Shown here one piece after another: positions 9,989-18,568 of a stretch of 64,000 nucleotides of DNA. The position numbers and the translations under genes were made by a program. The notes under the pieces were generated by a model. It was not told where the DNA came from. It saw nothing but the letters and a program-made list of their open reading frames with translations, and made no database searches. The DNA lies in assembly GCF_001422375.1 (NCBI RefSeq), contig NZ_LMMU01000009.1, positions 181 to 64,180 of the forward strand, read 5' to 3'. Source of the DNA: Methylobacterium sp. Leaf99 (GTDB taxonomy: Bacteria; Pseudomonadota; Alphaproteobacteria; Rhizobiales; Beijerinckiaceae). Position 1 is the first letter of the stretch; each line of letters starts with the position of its first letter.

Positions 9989-10699
9989 TTACGGTTTGGA
10001 CAGGTTCGGCGCCTCGGTCAGGCCGGCGCGCCAGCGCAGGTCGAGGAGGAACCCCTGCGGGTGGGTGTCGAGCAGGAGGGTCACCGGCACGCCCGCCGCG
10101 TTGAGGAGCCGGGCCACCCAGTGATTGCAGACGTTGGCGTAGGAGAAGCGCCCCGCGCCTTCGTAGAACAGGCTCGGTCCGTAGAGGCCGGGACCGCCCG
10201 CGACGGGTTGCCCGTCGTCCAGGCGAAAGCTCCCGTCGAGGCGGGCGAGGAGCCGCGCCAGTCCGGTGCCCGAGACCCGCACGGGCACGATGTCGGCGTG
10301 GGGAAAGCTCTGACGCACGGTCCGTTCCAGGCCGACCACCTGGACGACGCCGGTGCGGCCGCCGGGGGTGAACAGGGCCTCCAGGGCGAGGCGGAGATCG
10401 AACTCGGCCAGCGTCGGCGTCGCCCGGTAGAACCGGGCCTCGCCCCAGCCGAATTCGAGGTCGGGATAGGCCCGGAACCGCAGGGCGATCGTCCGGAGCG
10501 CCGCGCCCGCGCCCTCCCCCGTCAGGGCTTCGCGTGGGATCACGAGGCCGGAATGCCAGCCGTGGCTGACGAGGTGGATGGTCCGGGCGTCGTCGCCCGT
10601 GGCGGGATAGAGGGCCGGGTCGCCGGGGCTCGCCGTGAGGACCACGGCGAGCCAGAAGATCGCGAGCAGGCCGGCAACTCCGAAAGCCAGCCGGCGCAT
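9989..10699 (-). CDS. DUF2459 domain protein (urease-region conserved type)
   Basis: A 236-residue protein with an N-terminal membrane segment (residues about 4-22), then the DUF2459 pattern: IHLVSHGWHSGLVIP, LEFGWGEARFYRAT, a central region with RQSFPHADIV, and the YANVCNHWVARLLNAAGVP motif with conserved Cys/Asn/His. The invariant His and Cys residues suggest a peptidase-like (NlpC/P60-type) or transferase fold, but activity is unknown. The start at 10697-10699 lies 2 bases after the valS stop, so it is likely co-transcribed with valS. Confidence 0.85.
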   Translation of the reverse strand: MRRLAFGVAGLLAIFWLAVVLTASPGDPALYPATGDDARTIHLVSHGWHSGLVIPREALTGEGAGAALRTIALRFRAYPDLEFGWGEARFYRATPTLAEFDLRLALEALFTPGGRTGVVQVVGLERTVRQSFPHADIVPVRVSGTGLARLLARLDGSFRLDDGQPVAGGPGLYGPSLFYEGAGRFSYANVCNHWVARLLNAAGVPVTLLLDTHPQGFLLDLRWRAGLTEAPNLSKP

Positions 10700-10701
10700 G
10701 A

Positions 10702-13443
10702 TCACGGGGTCTGGTCGGAGAGCCGCGCCAGGGCCTCGGTGATCTTCTCCAGGCGGGCGGCCTGGGCGGCCCGGCGCTCGTGCTGCTCGTCGACGATCTC
10801 GTCGGGGGCGCGGGCCATGAAGTCGGCGTTGGCGAGCTTGGCGTCGATCTTCGTGATCTCGCCCTCCGCCTTCACGGCCTCCTTTTGCAAGCGGGTGACC
10901 TCGGCCCCGAGGTCGACGATGCCCTCGAGCGGCAGGGCCGCCACGGAGCCGCGCACGAGGAGTTGCACGGCGTTGCGCGGGGCCGTCGCCTCGAAGCGGA
11001 TCTCGGACAGGCGGGCGAGGCGCAGGAGGGTGTCGCTCCAGCGCGTGGCGCGCGCCCGCAGGGCGTCGTCGGCGCCGATGACCACCAGGGGGATCTGCGT
11101 CGCCGCCGGCACGCCGGTCTCGGAGCGGGCCGAACGGATCTCGGAGACGAGGTCCACGAGCCAGCCGATTTCGGCCTCGGAGGCCGGGTCGTTCAGGGCG
11201 GCGAGATCCGGCCAAGGCGCCAGGGCGAGGAGGCCCCGATCCGAAAGACCCTCGCCCTTGATGGCCCAGAGCTCCTCCGTGAGGAACGGCATGAACGGGT
11301 GCAGGAGCTTCGCGATCTGGTCGATGAGGAAGGCGACGGTTCCTTGCGTCTCCTCCCGCACGCCCGCATCGACGTTTTCACCCTGCAACACGGGCTTCGC
11401 CAGCTCCACGTACCAATCGCAAAAAATGTTCCAGACGAAGCGGTAGGCGGCGGCGGCGGCGTCGTTGAAGCGGTAGGCGTCCAGCGCCGCCGTGACCTCG
11501 GCCACGGCCCGCGCCGCCTCGCCCAGAGCCCAGCGGTTCAGGGGATCGGTGGCGGCCTCGGGGCGGTACTCGGCCCGCAGGGTGCAGCCGTTGATCTCGG
11601 CGAAGCGCGAGGCGTTCCAGAGCTTGGTCGCGAAGTTGCGGTAGCCCTCGACGCGGTTCACCGCGAGCTTGATGTCGCGCCCCTGCGCGGCCATGGCGGC
11701 GAGGGTGAAGCGCAGGGCATCGGCGCCGTACTGCTCGATGAGCCCGAGGGGATCGACGACGTTGCCCTTCGACTTCGACATCTTGGCGCCGGCGGCATCG
11801 CGGACCAGGGTGTGAAGGTAGACGGTGGAGAACGGCACCCGGTCGGTGACGTGAAGCCCGAGCATCATCATCCGGGCGACCCAGAAGAAGATGATGTCCT
11901 TCCCGGTGACGAGGGTGTCGGTCGGGTAGTGGCGGGCGAGTTCGGGCGTGGCGTCGGGCCAGCCGAGCGTCGAGAACGGCCACAGGGCGGAGGAGAACCA
12001 CGTGTCGAGGACGTCCTCGTCGCGGGTCAGGGTGACCGCCCGGCCGTGCTTGGCGTCCGCTTGGGTCTGCGCCTCGGCCTCGCTCGGCGCGACGAAGCAT
12101 CCACCCGCGTCGTCGTACCAGACCGGGATCTGGTGGCCCCACCAGAGCTGGCGCGAGATGCACCACGGCTCGATGTTCTCGAGCCACTGGAAGAACGTCT
12201 TCTCGTAGTTGTCGGGCACGAACTTCGTCTGCCCGTCGCGCACGGCCTGGAGGGCGCGCTCGGCCAGCGGCTTGACGTTCACGTACCACTGATCGGTGAG
12301 ATACGGCTCGATGACCACGTTGGAGCGGTCGCCGTGCGGCACCGCGTGGGTGTTGGGCTCGACGAGGCGCAGGCGCTCGCGCGCCTCCATCAGGGCGACG
12401 ACCTGTTTTCGCGCGGCGAACCGGTCGAGGCCGTGCAGGGCGAGGGCCTCCGGCTCCGGGTTCGCCCCGGCGAGGAAGGCGACGTTGTCCGCGAGGCTGA
12501 TCCGAGCCTCGGGGTCCAAAATGTTGATGGGCGTGCAGCCGGCGCGGCGGCCCACCTCGAAATCGTTGAAGTCGTGGGCCGGGGTGATCTTGACCGCACC
12601 CGTGCCCTTCTCGGGATCGGAATAGGTGTCGGCGACGATGGGGATGAGGCGTCCGACCAGGGGCAGCCGCACGTGCCGGCCGACGAAGTGGGTGTAGCGC
12701 TCGTCGTCCGGGTGGACCGCCACCGCCGTGTCACCCAGCATGGTCTCGGGCCGCGTGGTCGCCACGGTGATGACGTCACCGGTCTCGGCGCCGTCCGCGT
12801 CGACGATGGGATAGTCGAAGTGCCAGAGGTGGCCCTTGACCTCGACCTGCACCACTTCGAGGTCGGAGATCGCCGTCTGGAACTTCGGGTCCCAGTTCAC
12901 GAGGCGCTTGTCGCGGTAGATCAGCCCCTGGGCGTGGAGATCGACGAAGGTCTTCGTCACGGCCCGGACCATCTGGTCGTCGGGGGCGCCGTTCAGCCCC
13001 ATGGTGAAGCGCTCGCGCGACCAATCGCAGGAGGCGCCGAGGCGCTTCAGCTGGTTGACGATGGCCCCGCCCGATTCCGCCTTCCAGGCCCAGACCTTCT
13101 CGACGAAGGCCGCCCGGCCGATCTCGCGCCGGCCCGGCTCCTTCGCTTCCATCATCCGGCGCTCCACCACCATCTGGGTGGCGATGCCGGCGTGGTCGGT
13201 GCCGGGCTGCCACAGGACGTCGCGGCCGCGCATGCGCTCGAACCGGGCCAGGATGTCCTGCAGGGTGTTGTTGAGGGCATGGCCCATGTGAAGGCTGCCG
13301 GTGACGTTCGGCGGCGGGATCACGATGGTGAAGGGCCGGGCGTCGGCCCGGTCGGGCCGGCCGGCCTTGAACGCGTCGCCCGCCTCCCAGGCGGCAGCGA
13401 TGCGCGCCTCGACGGCGGCGGGGTCGAAGGTCTTGTCCATCAT
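10702..13443 (-). CDS. valS: Valine-tRNA ligase
   Basis: A 913-residue class I aminoacyl-tRNA synthetase charging tRNA-Val. The HIGH-type motif is HMGH at residues 52-55 within PPPNVTGSLHMGH, and the KMSKS loop is at residues 554-558. The editing (CP1) domain lies between, with TTRPETMLGDTAVAV and ITPAHDFNDFEVGRR. The C-terminus has the anticodon-binding domain and the valyl-specific coiled-coil arm (about 840-905, ending in RAAQAARLEKITEALARL). Either of two adjacent Met codons can start. Genes for the DUF2459 protein (downstream) and PopZ (upstream) share the strand. Confidence 0.98.
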   Translation of the reverse strand: MMDKTFDPAAVEARIAAAWEAGDAFKAGRPDRADARPFTIVIPPPNVTGSLHMGHALNNTLQDILARFERMRGRDVLWQPGTDHAGIATQMVVERRMMEAKEPGRREIGRAAFVEKVWAWKAESGGAIVNQLKRLGASCDWSRERFTMGLNGAPDDQMVRAVTKTFVDLHAQGLIYRDKRLVNWDPKFQTAISDLEVVQVEVKGHLWHFDYPIVDADGAETGDVITVATTRPETMLGDTAVAVHPDDERYTHFVGRHVRLPLVGRLIPIVADTYSDPEKGTGAVKITPAHDFNDFEVGRRAGCTPINILDPEARISLADNVAFLAGANPEPEALALHGLDRFAARKQVVALMEARERLRLVEPNTHAVPHGDRSNVVIEPYLTDQWYVNVKPLAERALQAVRDGQTKFVPDNYEKTFFQWLENIEPWCISRQLWWGHQIPVWYDDAGGCFVAPSEAEAQTQADAKHGRAVTLTRDEDVLDTWFSSALWPFSTLGWPDATPELARHYPTDTLVTGKDIIFFWVARMMMLGLHVTDRVPFSTVYLHTLVRDAAGAKMSKSKGNVVDPLGLIEQYGADALRFTLAAMAAQGRDIKLAVNRVEGYRNFATKLWNASRFAEINGCTLRAEYRPEAATDPLNRWALGEAARAVAEVTAALDAYRFNDAAAAAYRFVWNIFCDWYVELAKPVLQGENVDAGVREETQGTVAFLIDQIAKLLHPFMPFLTEELWAIKGEGLSDRGLLALAPWPDLAALNDPASEAEIGWLVDLVSEIRSARSETGVPAATQIPLVVIGADDALRARATRWSDTLLRLARLSEIRFEATAPRNAVQLLVRGSVAALPLEGIVDLGAEVTRLQKEAVKAEGEITKIDAKLANADFMARAPDEIVDEQHERRAAQAARLEKITEALARLSDQTP

Positions 13444-13555
13444 GGGCGGGGTCGGGCCAGTTCGAGCGCTGCGGGGTCTTCGCGGGTTGGCCCGCTTTCA
13501 ACCCGTCAGGCCCGCCGCGTCAACACGAGGGCGGCGATTCCCGGCCCGCGACGCC

Positions 13556-14173
13556 TCAGCGCCCCCGCGCCACGCGCTCGATCTCAGCGCGCACGAGGCG
13601 CTCGACCAGGGGCGGCAGGTTCTCGTCGAGCCAGCCCTTCAGCATCGGCCGGAGCATGTCCTGCACGAGGTCTTCCAGGGTGCGGGGGCTGTTGGACAGC
13701 ACCGTGTTGGCCAGCATGGTGAACGCCTGGCCGACGCTGGCATCGGTCACCGACGAGGTCAGGCGCTCGGCCGCCTCGGTCTCCGGCCGGGGCGCCTCGT
13801 AGGCCGGCGGCACTTCATGGGCCGGCGGCGCCTGGCGTGCCGGCTCGGGCGCGGCCATCCGCACCGGTTCGGGCTCGGGCTCTGGTTCGTCGTCGAACGA
13901 GATGGCGTCGAAATCGAGGGTCTCGTTGGTGAAGCCGATATCGGGCTCCGCGAAGGCAGCGGGCGCGGGCGCCTTGCGCACGGGCTGCGCCACCTCGGCG
14001 AGATCGAGGATGTCGTCGTCGTTCTCGGGCGGGGGTGGTGCGGCCCGGACGGACTCCATCACCTCGGCCTTGGCATTCTGATCGTCGGCGATGATCCGTC
14101 GGATGGAGGCGAGGATCTCCTCCATGGAGGGTTCCTGGGCCTTGTCCGGTACCACGGGGCTGGCTGCACTCAT
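13556..14173 (-). CDS. popZ: PopZ-like pole-organizing protein (DUF2497)
   Basis: A 205-residue protein with the PopZ architecture: a short N-terminal helix EPSMEEILASIRRIIADD (about 14-31) that recruits partners, a long acidic, proline-rich disordered linker (about 40-135, with PEPEPEP runs), and a C-terminal helical oligomerisation region (about 150-205) with LEDLVQDMLRPMLKGWLDENLPPLVERLV. In Caulobacter and relatives PopZ forms a polar network that anchors the chromosome origin via ParB. The order isoaspartyl methyltransferase-tolC-popZ-valS is a familiar alphaproteobacterial arrangement. Confidence 0.93.
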   Translation of the reverse strand: MSAASPVVPDKAQEPSMEEILASIRRIIADDQNAKAEVMESVRAAPPPPENDDDILDLAEVAQPVRKAPAPAAFAEPDIGFTNETLDFDAISFDDEPEPEPEPVRMAAPEPARQAPPAHEVPPAYEAPRPETEAAERLTSSVTDASVGQAFTMLANTVLSNSPRTLEDLVQDMLRPMLKGWLDENLPPLVERLVRAEIERVARGR

Positions 14174-14480
14174 CCGGACGACGCTCGGTTCAGGAAGGAA
14201 CGGTTGACGATGCGGGCCAGTATTTCACGCTCCCGTGCCGACACAAGCGTCCGGCGGAACGGGGTGCGGGATAAGCGCCGCGATCGCGATTCCCCCGGCC
14301 CGTGTGGCCGGAGGGCGACCCTCCGGCGGGCGTCCGCGCTGCCCGGACGAAGGATCGTCCCCGGTCGGATCGAGCGGGTGGCCCCCGCGAGACCCACGTC
14401 GCCCCGGGGCGGTCGCAGCGAGACCCGGCGGAGACCGCGCGTCTTGTGCAGCCGGCCTGGGCCGACGCCGGAACGACGCC
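14174..14480. other. Intergenic between tolC and popZ, one GC hairpin
   Basis: About 307 bases without a supportable gene. It holds a perfect hairpin CCGGAGGG-CGA-CCCTCCGG at 14308-14326, with no T-tract on either strand; it may slow transcription after tolC. The popZ promoter should lie near 14174-14260 but no clear -35/-10 pair was seen. Confidence 0.5.
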
Positions 14481-15875
14481 CTAGCGACCGTCCGGGGTCC
14501 GGACGCCGAACCACAGGTCCTTGACCTGATCGAAGTGCTCCTTGGGGCTGTAGGTCGCCACCGGCAGCGCGGTGAAGCGCACGGTGAGTCGGCCGACGGT
14601 CTGGACCATCGCGTAGGAGAAGACGACGCGGTTGCGCTGGGCCACGATCAGGTTGACGCGCGCGGTCAGCAGTTCCTGCTGTGCGTTCAGGACGTCGAGG
14701 GTCGTGCGCTGGCCGACGCGGGCTTCCTCGCGCACGCCGTTGAGGGCGACTTCGTTGGCCTGCACCTGCGCCTGCGAGGCGATGACCTGGGCCTTGGAGG
14801 CTTCGAGGTCGCCCCACGCCCGGACGATGCCGGCGCGGATCTGGTCGCGCACGTCCTCGACCTCGATCCGGCGCTGGCCCACGAGCTCCTTGGCCTGGCG
14901 GATCTGGGAGTAGGTCAGGCCGCCCTCGTAGAGCGGCACCGAGATGCGGCCGACGATCTGGGCGTTGAGGCTGCGGTCGCCGGGAAACTGCCCGTCGAAA
15001 CGTTGCTGGACCGTGCCGGAGAGGCCCGCCGTGGGGGCGAGCTGACCCTCGAACACCTTCACGCTGGATTCGGCCACGTCCACGGCATGCATCGCGGCCA
15101 GGATCTGGGGGTGCTCCTTCAAGCCGATGTTCATCGCGCTTTCGAGATTGGCCGGAACGTAGCGGTCGAGGGGGCGGCCGGGGGCGAGCTGACGGGGCTC
15201 GACGCCGATGAAGCGGCGATAGGTGCCGATGCTGGCCCGCAGGGACGCTTCGGCCTGGGCGACGTCGGAGCGGGCGCCGGCGAGGCGGGCCTCGGCCTGG
15301 GCGACATCGGTGCGTGTGACCTCGCCGACGTTGAAGCGGTCGCGGGTCTGGCGCAGCTGCTCTTCCAGCACCTCGACGTTGTTGCGGCGCAATTCGAGGT
15401 TGGCCGTGTCGCTCAGCACGAACATGTAGGCCTGCGCCGCGCTGAACAGCGTGTTCATCTCGATGGAGCGCAGGGTCTCGCGCGTGCCGAGCACGTTCGA
15501 TTCCGCCCGGCGGGTCTGGTTGTCCGTCTGAAAGCCGTTGAACAGGGTCTGGTTGACCGTGAGGGACGCCCCTCCCGGCCGGGTCACGTTGTCGATGTTG
15601 AAGCCCTGGACCCGTCCGTCGTTGCGGGCGAGGCCGATATCGGCCGATCCGCTCACCGTCGGCCGGTAGCCGGATTTGGCCTGGGCCACGTTCTCGTCGA
15701 CGCCGCGCAGGGCGGCCCGGTTGGAATTCAGAGTCGGGTTCGCCGCATAGGCGCGCGACAGGGCGCTCTCCAGCGTCTCGGCCATGGCCGGATGCGCTGC
15801 CGCCAGCGCCAGGGCGACGATAGCAACGCACCGAAGTCCGTGGCGCGTCGCAGGTTTCCGTTCTCTCACGTTCAT
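14481..15875 (-). CDS. tolC: TolC-family outer membrane efflux channel
   Basis: A 464-residue outer membrane channel protein used by type I secretion and drug efflux pumps. After a signal peptide (MNVRERKPATRH then a hydrophobic core ending HPAMA, about residue 31) come two structural repeats, each with a long helical hairpin: ESALSRAYAANPTLNSNRAALRGVDENVAQA in the first and LKEHPQILAAMHAVDVAESSVKVFEGQL in the second. TRTDVAQAEARLAGARSDVAQAEASL and RTTLDVLNAQQELL are typical of the family. The ATG at 15873-15875 gives a normal signal peptide; an in-frame ATG at 15914 would add 13 residues and cannot be excluded. Confidence 0.93.
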   Translation of the reverse strand: MNVRERKPATRHGLRCVAIVALALAAAHPAMAETLESALSRAYAANPTLNSNRAALRGVDENVAQAKSGYRPTVSGSADIGLARNDGRVQGFNIDNVTRPGGASLTVNQTLFNGFQTDNQTRRAESNVLGTRETLRSIEMNTLFSAAQAYMFVLSDTANLELRRNNVEVLEEQLRQTRDRFNVGEVTRTDVAQAEARLAGARSDVAQAEASLRASIGTYRRFIGVEPRQLAPGRPLDRYVPANLESAMNIGLKEHPQILAAMHAVDVAESSVKVFEGQLAPTAGLSGTVQQRFDGQFPGDRSLNAQIVGRISVPLYEGGLTYSQIRQAKELVGQRRIEVEDVRDQIRAGIVRAWGDLEASKAQVIASQAQVQANEVALNGVREEARVGQRTTLDVLNAQQELLTARVNLIVAQRNRVVFSYAMVQTVGRLTVRFTALPVATYSPKEHFDQVKDLWFGVRTPDGR

Positions 15876-16034
15876 CAGCCCTTGCGGTTTCACGATGAAC
15901 CGGTCAGCCGTCATCTTGCGGCTTCGCGCATTCGCGCCATCCGGGTTGCCCGCCCACTGGCAAGTCTATCCGAACTTGGCGGAGCGGGCACCGGGTTGGG
16001 GACTGGCCGGGTGTTGAATGGACGGCAGTGCCGC

Positions 16035-16060
16035 AAAAAAGCGACACCGGCCGGTCGGTC
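16035..16060 (-). terminator. Possible terminator of the isoaspartyl methyltransferase gene
   Basis: A six-T run on the minus strand (plus-strand A run 16035-16040) preceded by a short, imperfect GC stem in ACACCGGCCGGTCGGT. The stem is weak, so termination is plausible rather than certain. Confidence 0.4.
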
Positions 16061-16069
16061 CTCGGCGGA

Positions 16070-16729
16070 TCAGAAGGCGAAGGCGTTCGCCGTCGCGAAG
16101 GCGCCGAGGCCGGGAAGCGACGCATCGAAGAGCGGGCGTGCGCCGAACGCATCGCCGGTCCGGACGAACAGGGTCGCCTTGGCGGCGCGGGGCGGGCCGA
16201 AGACGCAGACGAGGCGGCCGCCCTCCTCGAGCTGCTCGAGGAGGGCCTGCGGCCGGACCTCGACGCGGCCGTTGACGAGGATCGCGTCGTAGGGGCCGGC
16301 CTCCGGGGCGCCGGCCTCCAGGGGGGCCTCGACCACCGCGATGCCGGTGCGGTCGCCCAGGCGTTCGCGGGCACCGGCCGCCAGGGTGGCGGAGGATTCG
16401 ACGGCGACCACGTCGGCGCCGAGGTGGCGCAGGATGGCGGCGGCGTAGCCGTAGCCCGTGCCGACATCGAGGACCTTGGCGCCGGCTTCGAGGTCGAGGG
16501 CCTGGATCATCCGGGCGAGCATCATCGGGGCCGGCATGGGCCGAACGTCGCCGCCCCCGCCATCGAGGCTCAGGGTCTGGTCGATATAGGCGAAATCCTC
16601 ACGGCCGGGCGGCACGAACCGCTCGCGGGGCACATCCTCGAACGCGTCGAGGACGGTGACGCTGTTCACGTCGAAGGTCCGCAACTGACAGTCGACCATG
16701 AGGCGTCGCGCCTGCGCGTAATCGAGCAT
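16070..16729 (-). CDS. pcm: [20 protein letters not shown] O-methyltransferase
   Basis: A 219-residue SAM-dependent methyltransferase of the PCMT family, which tags isoaspartyl residues in aged proteins for repair. N-terminal MVDCQLRT and VPRERFVP (about 11-40) are typical, as is the PAPMMLARMIQAL segment before the SAM-binding motif I VLDVGTGYG at 86-94. Motif II VVAVES and the PYDAILVNG region follow. In alphaproteobacteria this subtype is regularly found just upstream of tolC, as here; in that position it may serve in something other than repair, which is open. Confidence 0.92.
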   Translation of the reverse strand: MLDYAQARRLMVDCQLRTFDVNSVTVLDAFEDVPRERFVPPGREDFAYIDQTLSLDGGGGDVRPMPAPMMLARMIQALDLEAGAKVLDVGTGYGYAAAILRHLGADVVAVESSATLAAGARERLGDRTGIAVVEAPLEAGAPEAGPYDAILVNGRVEVRPQALLEQLEEGGRLVCVFGPPRAAKATLFVRTGDAFGARPLFDASLPGLGAFATANAFAF

Positions 16730-16949
16730 GGATGCGGTCTCTTCCTTCGACGGCGGCCCGGCGCCCGGCGCCGCCCGTCCCGGGACGGTGCTTGCCCGGC
16801 GACAGTGCCTGCGGCGGCGCTTGATGCCCGCGGGTTGTCGGGGATGGGGGCCGAAAACGCAAGGTTTCCGGGGCCGCCCGACGCGCGCCGATCCTCATCG
16901 CGAGAATAGCGGGGACAGCGTCGCCAATGAATTGAAACGGGAAGGAATT

Positions 16950-17023
16950 TGGAGGCCTCGCCCGGAATCGAACCGGGGTGCAAGGATTTGCAGTCCTCTG
17001 CGTAACCACTCCGCCACGAGGCC
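16950..17023 (-). tRNA. tRNA-Cys (anticodon GCA)
   Basis: A 74-base cloverleaf on the minus strand with 7-bp acceptor stem GGCCTCG/CGAGGCC, anticodon loop CTGCAAA with anticodon GCA on the stem GAGGA/TCCTT, T-loop GGTTCGATTCC and an encoded 3' CCA after discriminator U, as expected for tRNA-Cys. Confidence 0.97.
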
Positions 17024-17088
17024 TTCCCGCTCTGCCCCGATCGAGCGGGGCGGCGACCCCGGCCGGGCGGTCCGTCCGGGGTGAGCGG

Positions 17089-17118
17089 TCTCTAGCAGAG
17101 GGTTGGGCCGATCGGCAA
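17089..17118 (-). promoter_or_regulatory. Candidate tRNA-Cys promoter
   Basis: Minus strand TTGCCG (17113-17118), 18-base spacer, TAGAGA (17089-17094). The same TAGAGA -10 hexamer stands before both tRNA-Asn genes on the other strand. The leader to the tRNA would be about 60 bases, somewhat long. Confidence 0.5.
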
Positions 17119-17257
17119 CGGTGTTTCGCCGGCCAATACGGGGTAAGTTGCGCGCGGGGCCCGGCGTGGTGAACGCGCCCCGTTCCGGCGCGGACCCGCC
17201 GCCGCAGGGGCCGTTCGGGGAAATGCGACGGATTTGTCAAACGCCGGTCCCGGGGTC

Positions 17258-17286
17258 TTGCGTCCGGCATCGGCCCTGTGTAGAGA
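17258..17286 (+). promoter_or_regulatory. Promoter of first tRNA-Asn
   Basis: TTGCGT (17258-17263), 17-base spacer, TAGAGA (17281-17286); predicted start about five bases before the tRNA. Confidence 0.65.
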
Positions 17287-17297
17287 CCCGATCGCGG

Positions 17298-17373
17298 TCC
17301 CCGATAGCTCAGTTGGTAGAGCAAGCGACTGTTAATCGCTTTGTCGCAGGTTCGAGTCCTGCTCGGGGAGCCA
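17298..17373 (+). tRNA. tRNA-Asn (anticodon GTT), copy 1
   Basis: A 76-base cloverleaf with acceptor TCCCCGA/TCGGGGA, D-arm AGCTCAGTTGGTAGAGC, anticodon loop CTGTTAA on stem AGCGA/TCGCT, T-arm with GGTTCGAGTCC, and encoded CCA. Identical to copy 2. Confidence 0.98.
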
Positions 17374-17497
17374 ATTTCTTCTTTCGATCCTGTCCGGTGC
17401 TTGCGGGCGCCAAGTGCAGGGTCACGGTCCTTGGGACCTTCGTTTCGACCCGGGTTCAGCGCAGGTCTCGCGCGGCCCGGGCGGTCATGCCGCTCCC

Positions 17498-17526
17498 TTG
17501 CACGCCCCGTCGGGCGTGTGTAGAGA
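17498..17526 (+). promoter_or_regulatory. Promoter of second tRNA-Asn
   Basis: TTGCAC (17498-17503), 17-base spacer, TAGAGA (17521-17526). Same architecture as the first copy although the spacer and upstream DNA differ. Confidence 0.65.
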
Positions 17527-17537
17527 CCCGGCGGTGA

Positions 17538-17613
17538 TCCCCGATAGCTCAGTTGGTAGAGCAAGCGACTGTTAATCGCTTTGTCGCAGGTTCGAGTCCT
17601 GCTCGGGGAGCCA
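17538..17613 (+). tRNA. tRNA-Asn (anticodon GTT), copy 2
   Basis: Identical over all 76 bases to the gene 240 bp upstream, including the encoded CCA. Both copies share the 14-base block TGTGTAGAGACCCG just ahead of the gene. Confidence 0.98.
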
Positions 17614-17803
17614 ATCCTTCGTCCGTGCCGGCGCCGAGTGCCATCGGGTGCCGCCCGAGCCGGATCTCCCGATCCCGTGCCCGGTTGTCCGCCCGCGACC
17701 CCGCGCGAGGCTTTCCCCGATCCCGATCCTCTCCACCGGCGCGCGTCGTGGTCGCGTCAGGATTTTCGCGCCAAGATTTTAGCGCCGTGACATCCGCACC
17801 ATG

Positions 17804-17835
17804 AAAAACGCCGCGGACCCTGGGGTCCGCGGCGT
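17804..17835 (-). terminator. Rho-independent terminator after the 67-residue protein gene
   Basis: Perfect 12-bp stem (17808-17819 with 17824-17835), CTGG-type 4-base loop, and a five-T run on the minus strand (17804-17808). It lies 37 bases past the stop codon of the small gene. Its strength argues that the small gene is real and is transcribed. Confidence 0.9.
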
Positions 17836-17871
17836 CGCTGAGGGATTGACGGTGATCGTGGCAGGCCGGGC

Positions 17872-18075
17872 TTACCGGTCGCCGGCTCCGGAGAGCAGCT
17901 TCTCGATCTGCTCCATGCCGTTGCCGTAGGCCTTGGCCTCCGTGGGCAGGCTGCGGTCGGACCGCTGCACCAGCTTGCCGTTCTTGCGAATGGCCCACTG
18001 GTAGGGAGCCCCCTCGGCCTTCGGCGGCACGATCTCGAGGGTGTAGGGATGGGTGTTGATGGTTGTCTCGCTCAT
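17872..18075 (-). CDS. Small hypothetical protein
   Basis: A 67-residue soluble protein with a compact alternating pattern: TYTLEIVPPKAEGAPYQWAIRKNGKLVQRSDRSL in the middle reads as a small antiparallel sheet (a strand-turn-strand with YQWAIRKNGKLVQ), followed by a helix EAKAYGNGMEQIEKLL. This resembles the short YegP/DUF-type beta modules with a QW..R.. NGKL signature, but the family could not be named firmly. No strong ribosome binding site precedes the ATG at 18073-18075. A strong terminator follows. Confidence 0.7.
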   Translation of the reverse strand: MSETTINTHPYTLEIVPPKAEGAPYQWAIRKNGKLVQRSDRSLPTEAKAYGNGMEQIEKLLSGAGDR

Positions 18076-18257
18076 GGCACCACTATGCCACGGGCGGACG
18101 CCGCTCGCCAGACTCGGGAGCGCTCAAGAAATCGATAAACCGACATTCCGGGCATTTTCCCGGGGCGAAACGGGTGTTTCAGGGGCCGGTGAGTGGGGGG
18201 ACGGGCGTGCGGACGCCGCAATCCGGGCCACGCGGGGGCATGCCGGCGGTCGATTCC

Positions 18258-18518
18258 CTAGGGAAGGGCGCCGGTGGAGCCCCTCCCGGGTCGACCGTCG
18301 GCATCGGCGGAAGCGGTTGCCGAACGCCGCAGGGTGGCGAGATCGGCTTCCGCGGCGAGGGCCCGGGCCTGCCAGGCATCCCGCTCGGCCCGGGCTTCGG
18401 TCAGGGCGGCCTCGATCTTGTCGGCGCGGACCGTCTGCAGCTTGGCGAGGGCCTGCGCCCGCTCGCGCGCCCGGGTCTCGGCCGCCATCTGGACCTTGAG
18501 GTCCCTCGGCGTTCCCAT
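18258..18518 (-). CDS. Small coiled-coil hypothetical protein
   Basis: An 86-residue protein made mostly of one long charged helix (about residues 8-66, rich in Ala, Arg, Glu, with heptad-like Leu/Ala spacing), then a disordered Gly/Ser/Ala tail. A good ribosome binding site (GAGGAGAGCAC) precedes the ATG. It sits 50 bases downstream of livK on the same strand and may be transcribed with it. The function is unknown. Confidence 0.65.
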   Translation of the reverse strand: MGTPRDLKVQMAAETRARERAQALAKLQTVRADKIEAALTEARAERDAWQARALAAEADLATLRRSATASADADGRPGRGSTGALP

Positions 18519-18568
18519 GTGCTCTCCTCGATGGCGGCGCCGGCCCGGAGGCCGGCGCCCGCGCGACC

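Noticed and set aside
10780..13722. 980-codon plus-strand frame opposite valS
   Set aside because: Composition is a mirror of the valS coding strand; no ribosome binding site and no recognisable domain.
14308..14326. GC hairpin after tolC as a terminator
   Set aside because: Perfect stem but no T-tract on either strand, so listed only as a hairpin.
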